From: Actinopolyspora mortivallis DSM 44261
GTDB lineage: Bacteria > Actinomycetota > Actinomycetes > Mycobacteriales > Pseudonocardiaceae
Length of the DNA: 64,000 nucleotides
Direction of reading: 5' to 3'
Assembly: GCF_000384035.1 (NCBI RefSeq)
Contig: NZ_KB913024.1
Coordinates: 3,543,899-3,607,898, forward strand
The first letter of the stretch is position 1. Every line of letters starts with the position of its first letter. The notes under the pieces are model-generated. The model was given only the letters and a program-made list of their open reading frames with translations, did not search any database and was not told the origin of the DNA. The translations under genes and the position numbers were made by a program. Below are positions 51,119-58,902 of this stretch, piece by piece.

Positions 51119-52341
51119 CCCGTTTCCGGACGGTGCTCGGCCACGGCCTCCAGCAGGGGAGTACGCGCGGCGCCCCAGCCCTCGTCCACGTCCCAGGCGG
51201 GAACCACCCGGGTGTGGGTTCCGTGACGACGCAGCAGACCGATCCCGGCGAGATGCCTTCCCCGGCGGGAGTCCCGGCGCATGTGCAACACCACCCGGAC
51301 GGCGGCGGCGAGCTGGCCGTGCAGGGCGGCCCTTCCCAGCCCGCCCTGTGCCCCCAGTGCTTCCATCCTGGCCGGCACCTCCTCGGGGGAGTTGGCGTGC
51401 ACCGTCCCGGCTCCACCCTCGTGTCCGGTGTTCAACGCGGACAGCAGGTCACACACCTCCGCTCCTCTCGTCTCCCCCACCACCAGGCGATCCGGTCGCA
51501 TCCGCAGCGCCTGGCGAACCAGGTCGCGAAGTCGGATCTCCCCGTTGCCCTCGATGTTCGGTGGTCTGGTGACGAGCCGGACCACGTGCGGATGCACCGG
51601 TTGCAGCTCCCCGGCCTCTTCCACGCACACGATGCGTTCGCCCCGGTCCACCTCGCCGAGCAGCGCCGACAGCAACGTGGTCTTGCCCGCGCCGGTGCTG
51701 CCGGAGACCAGGAAGGCCAGCCGGGCGGCCACGACCGAACGCAGCAGTTCGGTGGTGGCCGCGTCGAAGGTTCCCAGTTCCCGCAGGGTGTCCAGCCCGT
51801 GGTTGGCCGGGCGGAGAACCCGCAGCGAGATACAGGTTCCCCGGGCGGCCACCGGTGCCAGCACGGCGTGCAGGCGCACCGCCACCCCCTCACGGGTTCC
51901 GGGCAGCCATCCGTCGACCCACGGACACGCGTCGTCGAGCCTGCGTCCGGTCGCCGTGGCCAGACGTTGGGCGAGTCTGCGCACCTCCTGCTCCCCACCG
52001 AAGCGGAGATCGGCGCGCCGCACACCGTCCCCGTGGTCCACCCACACCTCCTCGGGGCCGGTGACCAGCACGTCCGTCACTCCGGGGGTTGCCAACAGCT
52101 CCTCCAGGGGACCGGCTCCGAAGAACTCCCTGTGCAGACGTCGCACGGCGGCGAGCACGTCCCGCTCACCGAGTGGGGTCTCGGTTTCCTCCCGCACTGC
52201 CGCGGCCACGGCCCGCGCGGTCACCTCACCTCCCTCGGCGATCAGACGCGTCCGCACCCGGGAGACGAGTTCCTCGTCCGGATGTCCGTGCTCCGGTGAG
52301 GAGGCGGACGTGCCCGGGCCGTCACGAGGATCCAGGAACAT
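51115..52341 (-). CDS. tadA: Secretion/pilus ATPase TadA (CpaF-like)
   Basis: Hexameric ATPase powering pilin export. The 408-residue protein has the N-terminal CpaF domain (GPLEELLATPGVTDVLVTGPEEVWVD), Walker A SGSTGAGKTTLLSALLG, the Asp-box VCVEEAGELQP, and the Walker B/His-box region RMRPDRLVVGETRGAEVCDLLSALNTGHEGGAGTVHAN. The ATG at 52341 is preferred; a GTG three codons earlier is possible. It is first in the operon tadA-tadB-tadC-flp-tadE-tadE2. Known from family: homologue of Rv3659c. Confidence 0.94.
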   Translation of the reverse strand: MFLDPRDGPGTSASSPEHGHPDEELVSRVRTRLIAEGGEVTARAVAAAVREETETPLGERDVLAAVRRLHREFFGAGPLEELLATPGVTDVLVTGPEEVWVDHGDGVRRADLRFGGEQEVRRLAQRLATATGRRLDDACPWVDGWLPGTREGVAVRLHAVLAPVAARGTCISLRVLRPANHGLDTLRELGTFDAATTELLRSVVAARLAFLVSGSTGAGKTTLLSALLGEVDRGERIVCVEEAGELQPVHPHVVRLVTRPPNIEGNGEIRLRDLVRQALRMRPDRLVVGETRGAEVCDLLSALNTGHEGGAGTVHANSPEEVPARMEALGAQGGLGRAALHGQLAAAVRVVLHMRRDSRRGRHLAGIGLLRRHGTHTRVVPAWDVDEGWGAARTPLLEAVAEHRPETG

Positions 52342-52733
52342 CACCAGCACCCGCTTTCGGCGTCGGAGTCTTCCGCACGCCCGAGGGCGTGCCCGGACTC
52401 CACCCTGCGCCGAACGGAAGGCCGTTCCCACCCCGTCTTTCCCTGTCTGCGGATGATTTCCACCCCTGTGGACAAACATCACCGAGAACATCGCGGACAG
52501 TGACCGGGAGTCGACACCGGGAGACGAACGAACAACTCGCTGACCACGCAAAGAAGTCGCCAGGAAGCCGGAGCGTCAGAATCTCCGCTCTTGTAAACCA
52601 AAAACGCGAAAAATAACCCTATCGTGTTAAACATCGGACGGAGCGGCGTGGAGCGACCGCGCAGGAAGACGTGCTGTCATGCCGACGTAGCCGCCGGAAG
52701 AGCCCTCGGCACACGAAGGATCGGAGCCACGAC
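52342..52733. other. Divergent promoter region upstream of tadA
   Basis: About 390 bp, AT-richer around 52550-52640, with no gene supported. It separates the minus-strand Tad operon from the small plus-strand gene at 52734 and should contain both promoters. I find no clear inverted repeat. Confidence 0.5.
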
Positions 52734-52922
52734 GTGTACGAACGGACGGACGAGTCGTCCACCACGGACCTCCCCGCGCTGTTGACCCGTTACGGCGAGC
52801 TCGCGGTCGAGCTGGAGGAGACCACCTCCGCCGAGCGGGCCGAGCGGCTGCGGGCCTCCCTCGCCGAGCTGGACACGATGCTCGACCATCTCAATTCGAG
52901 TACCCACCGAGTCGAGCCGTGA
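52734..52922 (+). CDS. Small coiled-coil protein, unknown
   Basis: A 62-residue acidic protein that is nearly all helix: DLPALLTRYGELAVELEETTSAERAERLRASLAELDTMLDHL has heptad-like Leu spacing. The GTG at 52734 has GGAG 9 nt upstream and codon bias is actinobacterial. It stands alone on the plus strand between tadA and the next minus-strand gene, in a region inserted between tadA and the CpaE homologue relative to mycobacteria. Confidence 0.6.
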   Translation: MYERTDESSTTDLPALLTRYGELAVELEETTSAERAERLRASLAELDTMLDHLNSSTHRVEP

Positions 52923-53149
52923 CCGGTCCGCGCCGAAGTCCCCTCGGGCACGAACAGCCGCACCGTTCCTCCGGAGGGGATAACGAGAAGAGTAAATGAA
53001 TTTCTTTCAGAAATCGTGGGGTGTCGAACGCCGAACCCGCCGATCGCGCGCCGGATCCAACACCGGAGCACACGAGTCCGGTCTCCCCGAAAAACCCCGG
53101 CCGTGCCCGGAACAGGGCAGACCCGCCCCCACGATGGCGCGAAACACCC

Positions 53150-53533
53150 TCAGATGTGCACGCCCAGCATCTCCGCCGCCGTGCGCGTGGAGGGTCCCGC
53201 ATCGTGGTCGTAGGTCTCGACCGCGGGCTGCTTGCGCGGACTCGGCGGAACCCCTCGTCCGGACTCACCGGCCCCCGCGTCGTTCAACACCCGTCTGATC
53301 TCACGCTCGGTGGCGGCGTGAGCTCGTGCGCTGGCCTCCGCCGTCTCCGCGGCGGAAAGCAACCCCCGTGCGGCGCTGTCGGCCAGTTCGGAACTGACCG
53401 CGGAATGCCTGCAGAGCACGAGAGCTATCTCGTCGACCAACCCGGAATCGACGGAGCCGAGAGCGGTGCGAACCACACTCTCGGCAATCGTGATATCCAT
53501 CGGTCGGGGGATGACACGGGAAGACTCGGACAC
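53150..53533 (-). CDS. Helical protein of unknown function
   Basis: A 127-residue protein. After VSESSRVIPRPMDI comes a long Ala/Glu/Arg-rich helical region (AESVVRTALGSVDSGLVDEIALVLCRH; LLSAAETAEASARAHAATEREIRRVLNDAG) and a polar tail. The GTG at 53533 is chosen because AGGAGG lies exactly 6 nt upstream, inside a longer open frame. No family recognised; no signal peptide or membrane helix. Confidence 0.6.
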   Translation of the reverse strand: MSESSRVIPRPMDITIAESVVRTALGSVDSGLVDEIALVLCRHSAVSSELADSAARGLLSAAETAEASARAHAATEREIRRVLNDAGAGESGRGVPPSPRKQPAVETYDHDAGPSTRTAAEMLGVHI

Positions 53534-54128
53534 CGCGAACCTCCTCACAGCACAGTGCGAACAACCGCCGGTCCGAACCGGACCCGTTCGGGGTCACCAC
53601 GAAAACAGACGGACCACGAGGAAGGCGTGGTACCCCGGAGAACGCTGCGGACGAGTTTAACGCCGTCGCAGCAGCCTCGCCGGATCGAACAGGGGACCAG
53701 CCGGAAAAGTCCCGAAAGGATCTCTGCTGCTCCTCATTCACCCGGAAAAACACGAGCGCCCGTCCTGCGCACCGTGCGAACGAAACACCCCTTCGCTACA
53801 CTCGCGAAAAAACCGGAACCGAGATCCGGTTTTCGGGAAAATCTCCTCCGAACATCCGGCCTGACGGCCCGAATTATCCACTCTCGGCGGATCCCGGAAC
53901 CGGATCGACCACTCCGTGGCGGAAACGACTTTCCCTCGTTCCGAACTCCCGCACCGCGAACACGATCAAGGAAAACGTCGCTCGGGCGACGTCCGCCACC
54001 CCGCCACTCGACGGGACAACCGTCGACTTCCTTGATATCATGTCGAATCCCCGTCCGAGAACGAGGAGACAATCGAGTTCCCGAATCGCAATCCGAGTGT
54101 CATCGGAATTCGATCGGGCGCGGCCACA
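53534..54128. other. AT-richer intergenic region downstream of the CpaE-like gene
   Basis: About 600 bp with reduced GC and no supported gene. It contains the terminator at 53809-53833. The frames that stay open lack coding bias. Confidence 0.55.
53809..53833 (-). terminator. Intrinsic terminator for the CpaE-like gene
   Basis: A 9-bp stem (AAAACCGGA at 53809-53817, TCCGGTTTT at 53825-53833) with a 7-nt loop is followed on the minus strand by further T residues, giving a run of six. It is the best factor-independent terminator in this region, but lies about 295 nt after the stop codon. Confidence 0.7.
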
Positions 54129-55208
54129 TCACGCCAGCCGGCTCGTCCCACACAAAGCGTCCAGGACTCTCCGCGCCGCTCGGACGGAAGGTCCCCGCAT
54201 TCCGCAGCCGTGCAACCCGAACCGGTCCACGAGTCGAGCCAGACGCGGATCCGCACGCACGGCGGCCACTACCTCGATCCCGAGGACGTCCCGCACGTCC
54301 GCGACCCGCAGCCCGCCCGGTGCGGGACCCCGCACGACCGCACGAACCGGGGTGTCCCTGCCCTCCAGGGTTCGCAGCAGTCGCCTGGCCGCCGTGCAGG
54401 CGCGGACCTCGGCGGGGACCACGAGAACGACCAGATCGGCCCTGTCGAGCAACGCGCGCGCCGTTTCGTCGGGTGGGCGGGGCAGATCGCAGACAACGAG
54501 ATCCCCCGCCCTGCTGCCCGCCTCGACCACGGCCTCCACCGCAGGTGCCGACATCTCACCCTGCCCGTCCCGCCCGGCGGGGCAGAGCACGGAGAGCGCT
54601 CCGGAACCGAACCATCGGGTCGGTGCCGCCTCCCGCAGGGACGCCGCCGTCGGGCTGCTCGTGCCCACGGAGAGGTCGGCCCACCGGATGCCGGCGGCGC
54701 GTTCCTGCCCGAGCGCGAAATCCAACCCCCCACCCAGAGGGTCGCAGTCGAGCAACAGACAACGCCGTCCCGACCGGGCCGCGAGCACTCCGGTCAGCGC
54801 GGACAGCACCGAGGCTCCGGCGCCTCCGCATCCGCCGAGCACCGCCAGCACCTCCCCGGAACGGAGTGCCCCGCCCTCGGTCAGGCCGACCAGCATCTCC
54901 AGCAGCCGTGGCTCCTCGGAGGACAGGTCGAAGGCCTGCTCGGCTCCACGGTGAAAGGCCTCCCTCCAGAAGGAGGGATCCGGACTCCGCTCGACGAGGA
55001 CCAGTCCCTTCCGGCGCGGCAGGCCGACGGCGGCACACCGCTCGGCCGCGGGGGTGTCGAGCAACACCACCGGCGCCGTGGCCCACGGTTTGGCTTCCTC
55101 CCCGGGCGAGAAACGCCGTGGCGCACACCCCGCCGCCGCCGCGATACGGGACAGTTCCCCGGCCAGTTCCGCGTCCGCGGTGACCACCAACGGTTCCGGT
55201 ACCGCCAC
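54129..55208 (-). CDS. CpaE-like/septum-site MinD-family ATPase (Rv3660c-like)
   Basis: A 359-residue protein of the Actinobacterial CpaE group. Residues 1-110 form a receiver-like domain without the phospho-Asp pattern. A deviant Walker A (VLGGCGGAGASVLSALTGVLAA) near residue 125 lacks the usual Lys-Thr/Ser pair. Walker A' follows in LLLDCDPLGGGLDFALG, and DLVVCDLPRPPDETAR corresponds to the Walker B region. Related proteins localise Tad pili or affect septum placement. GTG at 55208 is chosen (AGGGGG 6 nt before); GTG at 55211 is equivalent. Confidence 0.88.
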   Translation of the reverse strand: MAVPEPLVVTADAELAGELSRIAAAAGCAPRRFSPGEEAKPWATAPVVLLDTPAAERCAAVGLPRRKGLVLVERSPDPSFWREAFHRGAEQAFDLSSEEPRLLEMLVGLTEGGALRSGEVLAVLGGCGGAGASVLSALTGVLAARSGRRCLLLDCDPLGGGLDFALGQERAAGIRWADLSVGTSSPTAASLREAAPTRWFGSGALSVLCPAGRDGQGEMSAPAVEAVVEAGSRAGDLVVCDLPRPPDETARALLDRADLVVLVVPAEVRACTAARRLLRTLEGRDTPVRAVVRGPAPGGLRVADVRDVLGIEVVAAVRADPRLARLVDRFGLHGCGMRGPSVRAARRVLDALCGTSRLA

Positions 55209-55674
55209 CACACACCCCCTGGAACACCTCGTCACCCACCGCCCTGCTCCCACAGGAGGGGCCCACGTCCTCCCGCGATCCGGCCGCGGCTCTCGGAAGC
55301 CACGGTGGAGGCTGGCGACGAACCTGCCAAGCACGGATCCGCCGGGATGTGGACGAACGAAGAGACCCGTGGACAACCACGGGAGTTTTCGAGAGTGGCC
55401 CCCGCCAGGGGGGAGGGACGGGGGCCACCCGAGGTTCAGCCCCGGGGGGTCGGGCTGAACTATCCGGTGCACCGGACGACTCCACTGTATCTTCTCGCTT
55501 CCAGTGTGTGCGTTGCGTCCGTTGAGAGGAATATTCCTCGGTCAAAACGAAGACGTCGTACACCCTTGTGGGCGATGCTCGGTCACACAGAGAGTCGAGT
55601 CGGGACATTCCGGGCCATCCACCACCGGTGGACGAACACCACCACCGCGAGCCCGCGACTCCTATGCTGGAGAC
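55209..55674. other. Divergent regulatory region between the CpaE-like and HAD genes
   Basis: About 465 bp without a gene. It contains the 14-bp palindrome at 55526-55539, a CCACCGGTGG palindrome at 55622-55631, and a TACAGT element on the minus strand at 55484-55489 that may be the -10 of the CpaE-like gene. Confidence 0.55.
55526..55539. promoter_or_regulatory. 14-bp perfect palindrome, operator-like
   Basis: GAGGAATATTCCTC is fully self-complementary and unusually AT-centred for this genome. TTGACC on the minus strand (55540-55545) abuts it, and it lies in the shared divergent gap. Confidence 0.5.
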
Positions 55675-56511
55675 GTGACCGAGTCCGAGCCCTCCCACAC
55701 CGAGACCGCCTCCTCCGGCACAGCTGCCTACTTCGAACTGGACAGAACGGTCGTGGCCAGATCCAACACGCTCTCCTTCAGCAGACCGTTCTTCCAGGAA
55801 GGTCTCATCAACCGACGTGCCGTCCTCAAAAGCACCTACGCCCAGTTCGTGTTCATGTTGGCCGGAGCCGACGCCGACCAGATGGACCGGATGCGCGCGC
55901 ACCTGGTCTCGCTGTGCGCCGGGTGGGAGGTGGAGCAGGTTGAGGCGCTCGTGGCGGAGACCCTGCACGACATCGTCGACCCCCTCGTCTACCGGGAGGC
56001 CGTCCAGCTCATCGCCGAGCACAAGGAGCAGGGCGACGAGGTGATCATGCTCTCCCCCTCCGGAGAGGAGCTCGTCGCCCCGCTGGCCAGGCTGTTGGGC
56101 GCCACCGACTGGGCCGGCAGCAGGATGCGGGTGGAACAGGGACGCTACACCGGCGAGCTGGAGTTCCACTGCGCGGGCGGCAACAAGGCCGTGGCCGCCG
56201 AACGGATCGCCGAACGACGCGGCCACGACCTGCGTCGGTGTTACGCGTACTCGGACTCGACCGAGGACCTGCCGCTGCTGGAGCTGGTGGGACACCCGGC
56301 GGTGATCAACCCGGACCGGGAGCTCCGCAAGGAGGCCGTCCAGCGCGGATGGCCCTCCCTGGCCTTCGAGCACCCCGTGTCGATGCACGCGCGTTTTCCC
56401 ACCCCCTCGGCGACCACCGTCACCGCGGCGGCCGTGGGAGTGGGAGCCGCCGCGGCCGGAGCCGCCTGGTACGGCCTGTGGTACCGGCAACGCAGACGCC
56501 GCTACCGCTGA
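55675..56511 (+). CDS. HAD-superfamily protein (SerB-like, Rv3661-like) with altered nucleophile
   Basis: A 278-residue protein of the HAD-IB group. Motif I reads FELDRT (residues 20-25): the first Asp, normally the phosphoryl-accepting nucleophile, is Glu21 (GAA at 55735), while the second Asp (D23) remains. Motif II Ser is present in MLSPSGEEL, motif III Lys in GGNKAVAAERIA, and motif IV Asp in YSDSTEDLP. A C-terminal Ala/Gly-rich helix (about 245-268) with an Arg cluster may anchor it. Phosphatase activity is doubtful unless Glu can substitute. The GTG at 55675 is the conserved start. Position is as Rv3661 beside Rv3660c. Confidence 0.9.
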   Translation: MTESEPSHTETASSGTAAYFELDRTVVARSNTLSFSRPFFQEGLINRRAVLKSTYAQFVFMLAGADADQMDRMRAHLVSLCAGWEVEQVEALVAETLHDIVDPLVYREAVQLIAEHKEQGDEVIMLSPSGEELVAPLARLLGATDWAGSRMRVEQGRYTGELEFHCAGGNKAVAAERIAERRGHDLRRCYAYSDSTEDLPLLELVGHPAVINPDRELRKEAVQRGWPSLAFEHPVSMHARFPTPSATTVTAAAVGVGAAAAGAAWYGLWYRQRRRRYR

Positions 56512-56599
56512 CCGGGGCCTGGAGAACTTCGGGTGTGGAGGCGGACGGGAGGCGCTGGCACACACGAGGGCTTGCGGTGACCCGCGTCGCGGACTACAA

Positions 56600-56850
56600 A
56601 GGAAGTACGGACCCCTGCACAGGGCAGGGACGTTGTGGAGGAGAAACAACGTCCCCCGGTCAGGGCTCCGTGCGCGATGGCGGGAACCCACGCGCAGCCA
56701 CTGAATAAAAGGCAAGGTCGTTCTCAGGGTTGCGTACCGGGACGCCGGACGCCGAGCCCGCAGGATACGACGAGAGAGCACGCTTGGTACCCCGCACGTT
56801 CGCGCAGGAGACGGCGCTCGCCAGTACGCCCGGCGGGCGCCGTCGCGTGT
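56600..56850 (+). ncRNA. Candidate Ms1-like RNA (position and structure only)
   Basis: In mycobacteria the abundant RNA that binds core RNA polymerase (Ms1/MTS2823) lies just downstream of the Rv3661 HAD gene on the same strand. Here the 540-bp gap after that gene has no coding bias but contains a 10-bp hairpin (56627-56636 with 56646-56655) and a 13-bp hairpin with one G-U pair (56810-56822 with 56832-56844). A weak promoter, TTGCGG-N17-TACAAA (56572-56600), precedes it. Ends are guesses. The identification rests on synteny; I cannot compare sequence. Confidence 0.4.
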
Positions 56851-56927
56851 CGGCGGTGCAACGCTCCCGCCCGTTCCCCCGAGAGACCCGCGATGATCAC
56901 GCACGGTATCGACGCCGGCGCGTACCG

Positions 56928-56956
56928 TTGACCACGGTCTCCGAGGTGGGTAGCTT
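56928..56956 (+). promoter_or_regulatory. Sigma-70-type promoter of the cell-wall salvage operon
   Basis: TTGACC (56928-56933), a 17-bp spacer and TAGCTT (56951-56956) make a near-consensus housekeeping promoter. Transcription would start near 56963, leaving a leader of about 90 nt before nagZ. Confidence 0.65.
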
Positions 56957-57054
56957 ACGGATCCGGTCGGGTAATCGGTGAAACACCCGCGACCGACGGT
57001 GGCGGGGGCGCGACCGGCCCACCCGAAACCCGCCCGGGAGAACCGGAGGTCAAC

Positions 57055-58893
57055 GTGCCCTGGACAGTCGGCCGTCGTCATCTGATGACCGCGACGCTCG
57101 CCGCGACGACGCTGGGAGCCGCGGGCTCGGCGAGCGATCCCGGCGCCGACCGCCCCTCCGGGGCAACGCCCTCCCCCGTCCCGACACCGCCCCGCACGAG
57201 CGACCTCCCGGACTGGGCGGACCGCGTCGTCGCGGGAATGTCCCTGCCCCGGAAGGTGGGGCAGCTGTTCGTCACCGTCGTCTACGGGCCCCGGGCCGAC
57301 TCCTCCCACCCCGGCAACCGCGAGGAACACGGACTCGACACCCCGGAGGAGGTGGTGCGCGCCTTCCATCCCGGCGGTGTCATCCACTTCTCCTGGACCG
57401 ACAGCCTGCACCACCCCCGTCAGATCGCCGAGCTGTCGAACGACCTGCAACGCGCGGCCCTGGACTCCGGAGCGGGTCTCCCCCTGACGATCGCGACGGA
57501 CCAGGAGCAGGGGCTGGTCACCCGCATCGGCCCGCCCGCGACGGTGTTCGCCGGCAACATGGCCCACGGGGCGGCGCGCGACCCGCACCTGGCCCGCAGA
57601 GCCGCCTTCGTCACCGGCCACGAACTGCGCGCCATGGGGATCACCCAGAACTTCGCCCCCGTCGGCGACGTCAACGTCAACCCCGAGAACCCGGTGATCG
57701 GGGTACGCTCCTTCGGCTCGGACCCGGAGCTGGTAGCCCGGATGACCCGAGCCCAGGTGCGGGGCTACCAGGACACGGGAGCCCCCTCGGAGACCGTCTC
57801 GGCGGCCGTGAAGCACTTCCCGGGCCACGGGGACACCACGGTGGACAGTCACACGGCACTGCCCGTCATCGAACACACCGACAGCCAGTGGCGCCGGCTG
57901 GACGCCCCACCGTTCCGAGCCGCGATCTCGGCGGGGGTGGACGCGGTGATGACGGCACACATCCGGTTCCCCGGCCTGGACGACTCGGGGGAACCGGCGA
58001 CGCTCTCCCGCACCCTTCTCACCGGACTGCTGCGGGAGGAACTCGGTTTCGACGGGGTGATCGTCACCGACTCGCTGCGAATGCGTGGAGTGCGCGAGCT
58101 GCACCCGGACGAGTCCGTGGCGGTGCTGGCGCTGCGTGCCGGTGCGGACCAGCTGCTGATGCCTCCGAACCTTTCCGAGGCCGTGGATGCGGTCGTCGCG
58201 GCGGTGCGCGACGGAAGGCTGTCCGTGGACGCCATCGACCGCAGCGTCGCCCGGATACTGCGGGCCAAGGCACGACGGGGAGTGATCACCGATCCGCTGG
58301 TGCGGCTGTCCGCCGTGGAACGCGTGGTCGGCAGTCCACGGAACCTGCGGGAGGCCCGGCGGGTCACCGACCCCACGGTCACCCTCCTGCGGGACGAGCC
58401 CGGGCTGCTCCCGCTGCGCCACCCACCGGAGGGGGTGCTGGTCACCGGCTGGGGGACGCAGACCTGTGCGGAGCTGGCCGACCGGCTGCGGAGACGGGGG
58501 TCCCGGGTGCGCACGCTGCCCACGGGAGCGAGCCCCACCGAGGAGGACGCGGCCCGGGTCGCGCGCGAGGCCGCCGAGTACGACCTGGTGCTCGTGCTGA
58601 CCAACGCCGCGTGGAAGGAGGACCGGGCGGGTCAACGCGAACTCGCGCGGGCCCCGGCGGAAGCCGGGGTGCCCACGATAGCCGTGGCGGTGCGGGATCC
58701 CTACGACGCGGCCCACGTCGAACGGATCGGAACCTGGCTGACCACCTACTCCCACCGTCCGGTGGCTATGGAGTCGCTGGCCCGCGTGCTGTTCGGGGAG
58801 ACCTCCCCTCAGGGCAGGCTTCCGGTGCCCGTTCCGGATCCGCAACGTCCGGACACCGACCGTTACCCGTTCGGACACGGCATCACCTGGTGA
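57055..58893 (+). CDS. nagZ: Exported beta-N-acetylglucosaminidase NagZ (GH3, two-domain)
   Basis: Removes N-acetylglucosamine from muropeptides or cell-wall fragments. The 612-residue protein begins with a Tat-like GRRHLM signal and a Pro/Ser linker. The TIM barrel (about 55-410) has ATDQEQGLVTRIGP, KHFPGHGDTTVDSHTALP (the His of DSH is the acid/base in NagZ) near residue 252, and IVTDSLRM with the nucleophile Asp near 339. A second alpha/beta domain follows, as in Bacillus subtilis NagZ (YbbD), not in single-domain enterobacterial NagZ. The GTG at 57055 has GGAGG 5 nt upstream. Export implies an extracellular role. Confidence 0.92.
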   Translation: MPWTVGRRHLMTATLAATTLGAAGSASDPGADRPSGATPSPVPTPPRTSDLPDWADRVVAGMSLPRKVGQLFVTVVYGPRADSSHPGNREEHGLDTPEEVVRAFHPGGVIHFSWTDSLHHPRQIAELSNDLQRAALDSGAGLPLTIATDQEQGLVTRIGPPATVFAGNMAHGAARDPHLARRAAFVTGHELRAMGITQNFAPVGDVNVNPENPVIGVRSFGSDPELVARMTRAQVRGYQDTGAPSETVSAAVKHFPGHGDTTVDSHTALPVIEHTDSQWRRLDAPPFRAAISAGVDAVMTAHIRFPGLDDSGEPATLSRTLLTGLLREELGFDGVIVTDSLRMRGVRELHPDESVAVLALRAGADQLLMPPNLSEAVDAVVAAVRDGRLSVDAIDRSVARILRAKARRGVITDPLVRLSAVERVVGSPRNLREARRVTDPTVTLLRDEPGLLPLRHPPEGVLVTGWGTQTCAELADRLRRRGSRVRTLPTGASPTEEDAARVAREAAEYDLVLVLTNAAWKEDRAGQRELARAPAEAGVPTIAVAVRDPYDAAHVERIGTWLTTYSHRPVAMESLARVLFGETSPQGRLPVPVPDPQRPDTDRYPFGHGITW

Positions 58894-58902
58894 GGTGAGC
58901 GG

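Noticed and set aside
53021-55183. A 720-codon plus-strand frame across the CpaE-like gene
   Set aside because: Arg/Pro/Ser-rich translation with no domains, antisense to a conserved ATPase.
56560-57050. c-di-AMP (ydaO) riboswitch upstream of nagZ
   Set aside because: Cell-wall genes in actinobacteria often have one, but I find none of its conserved core elements. The hairpins fit an independent RNA better.
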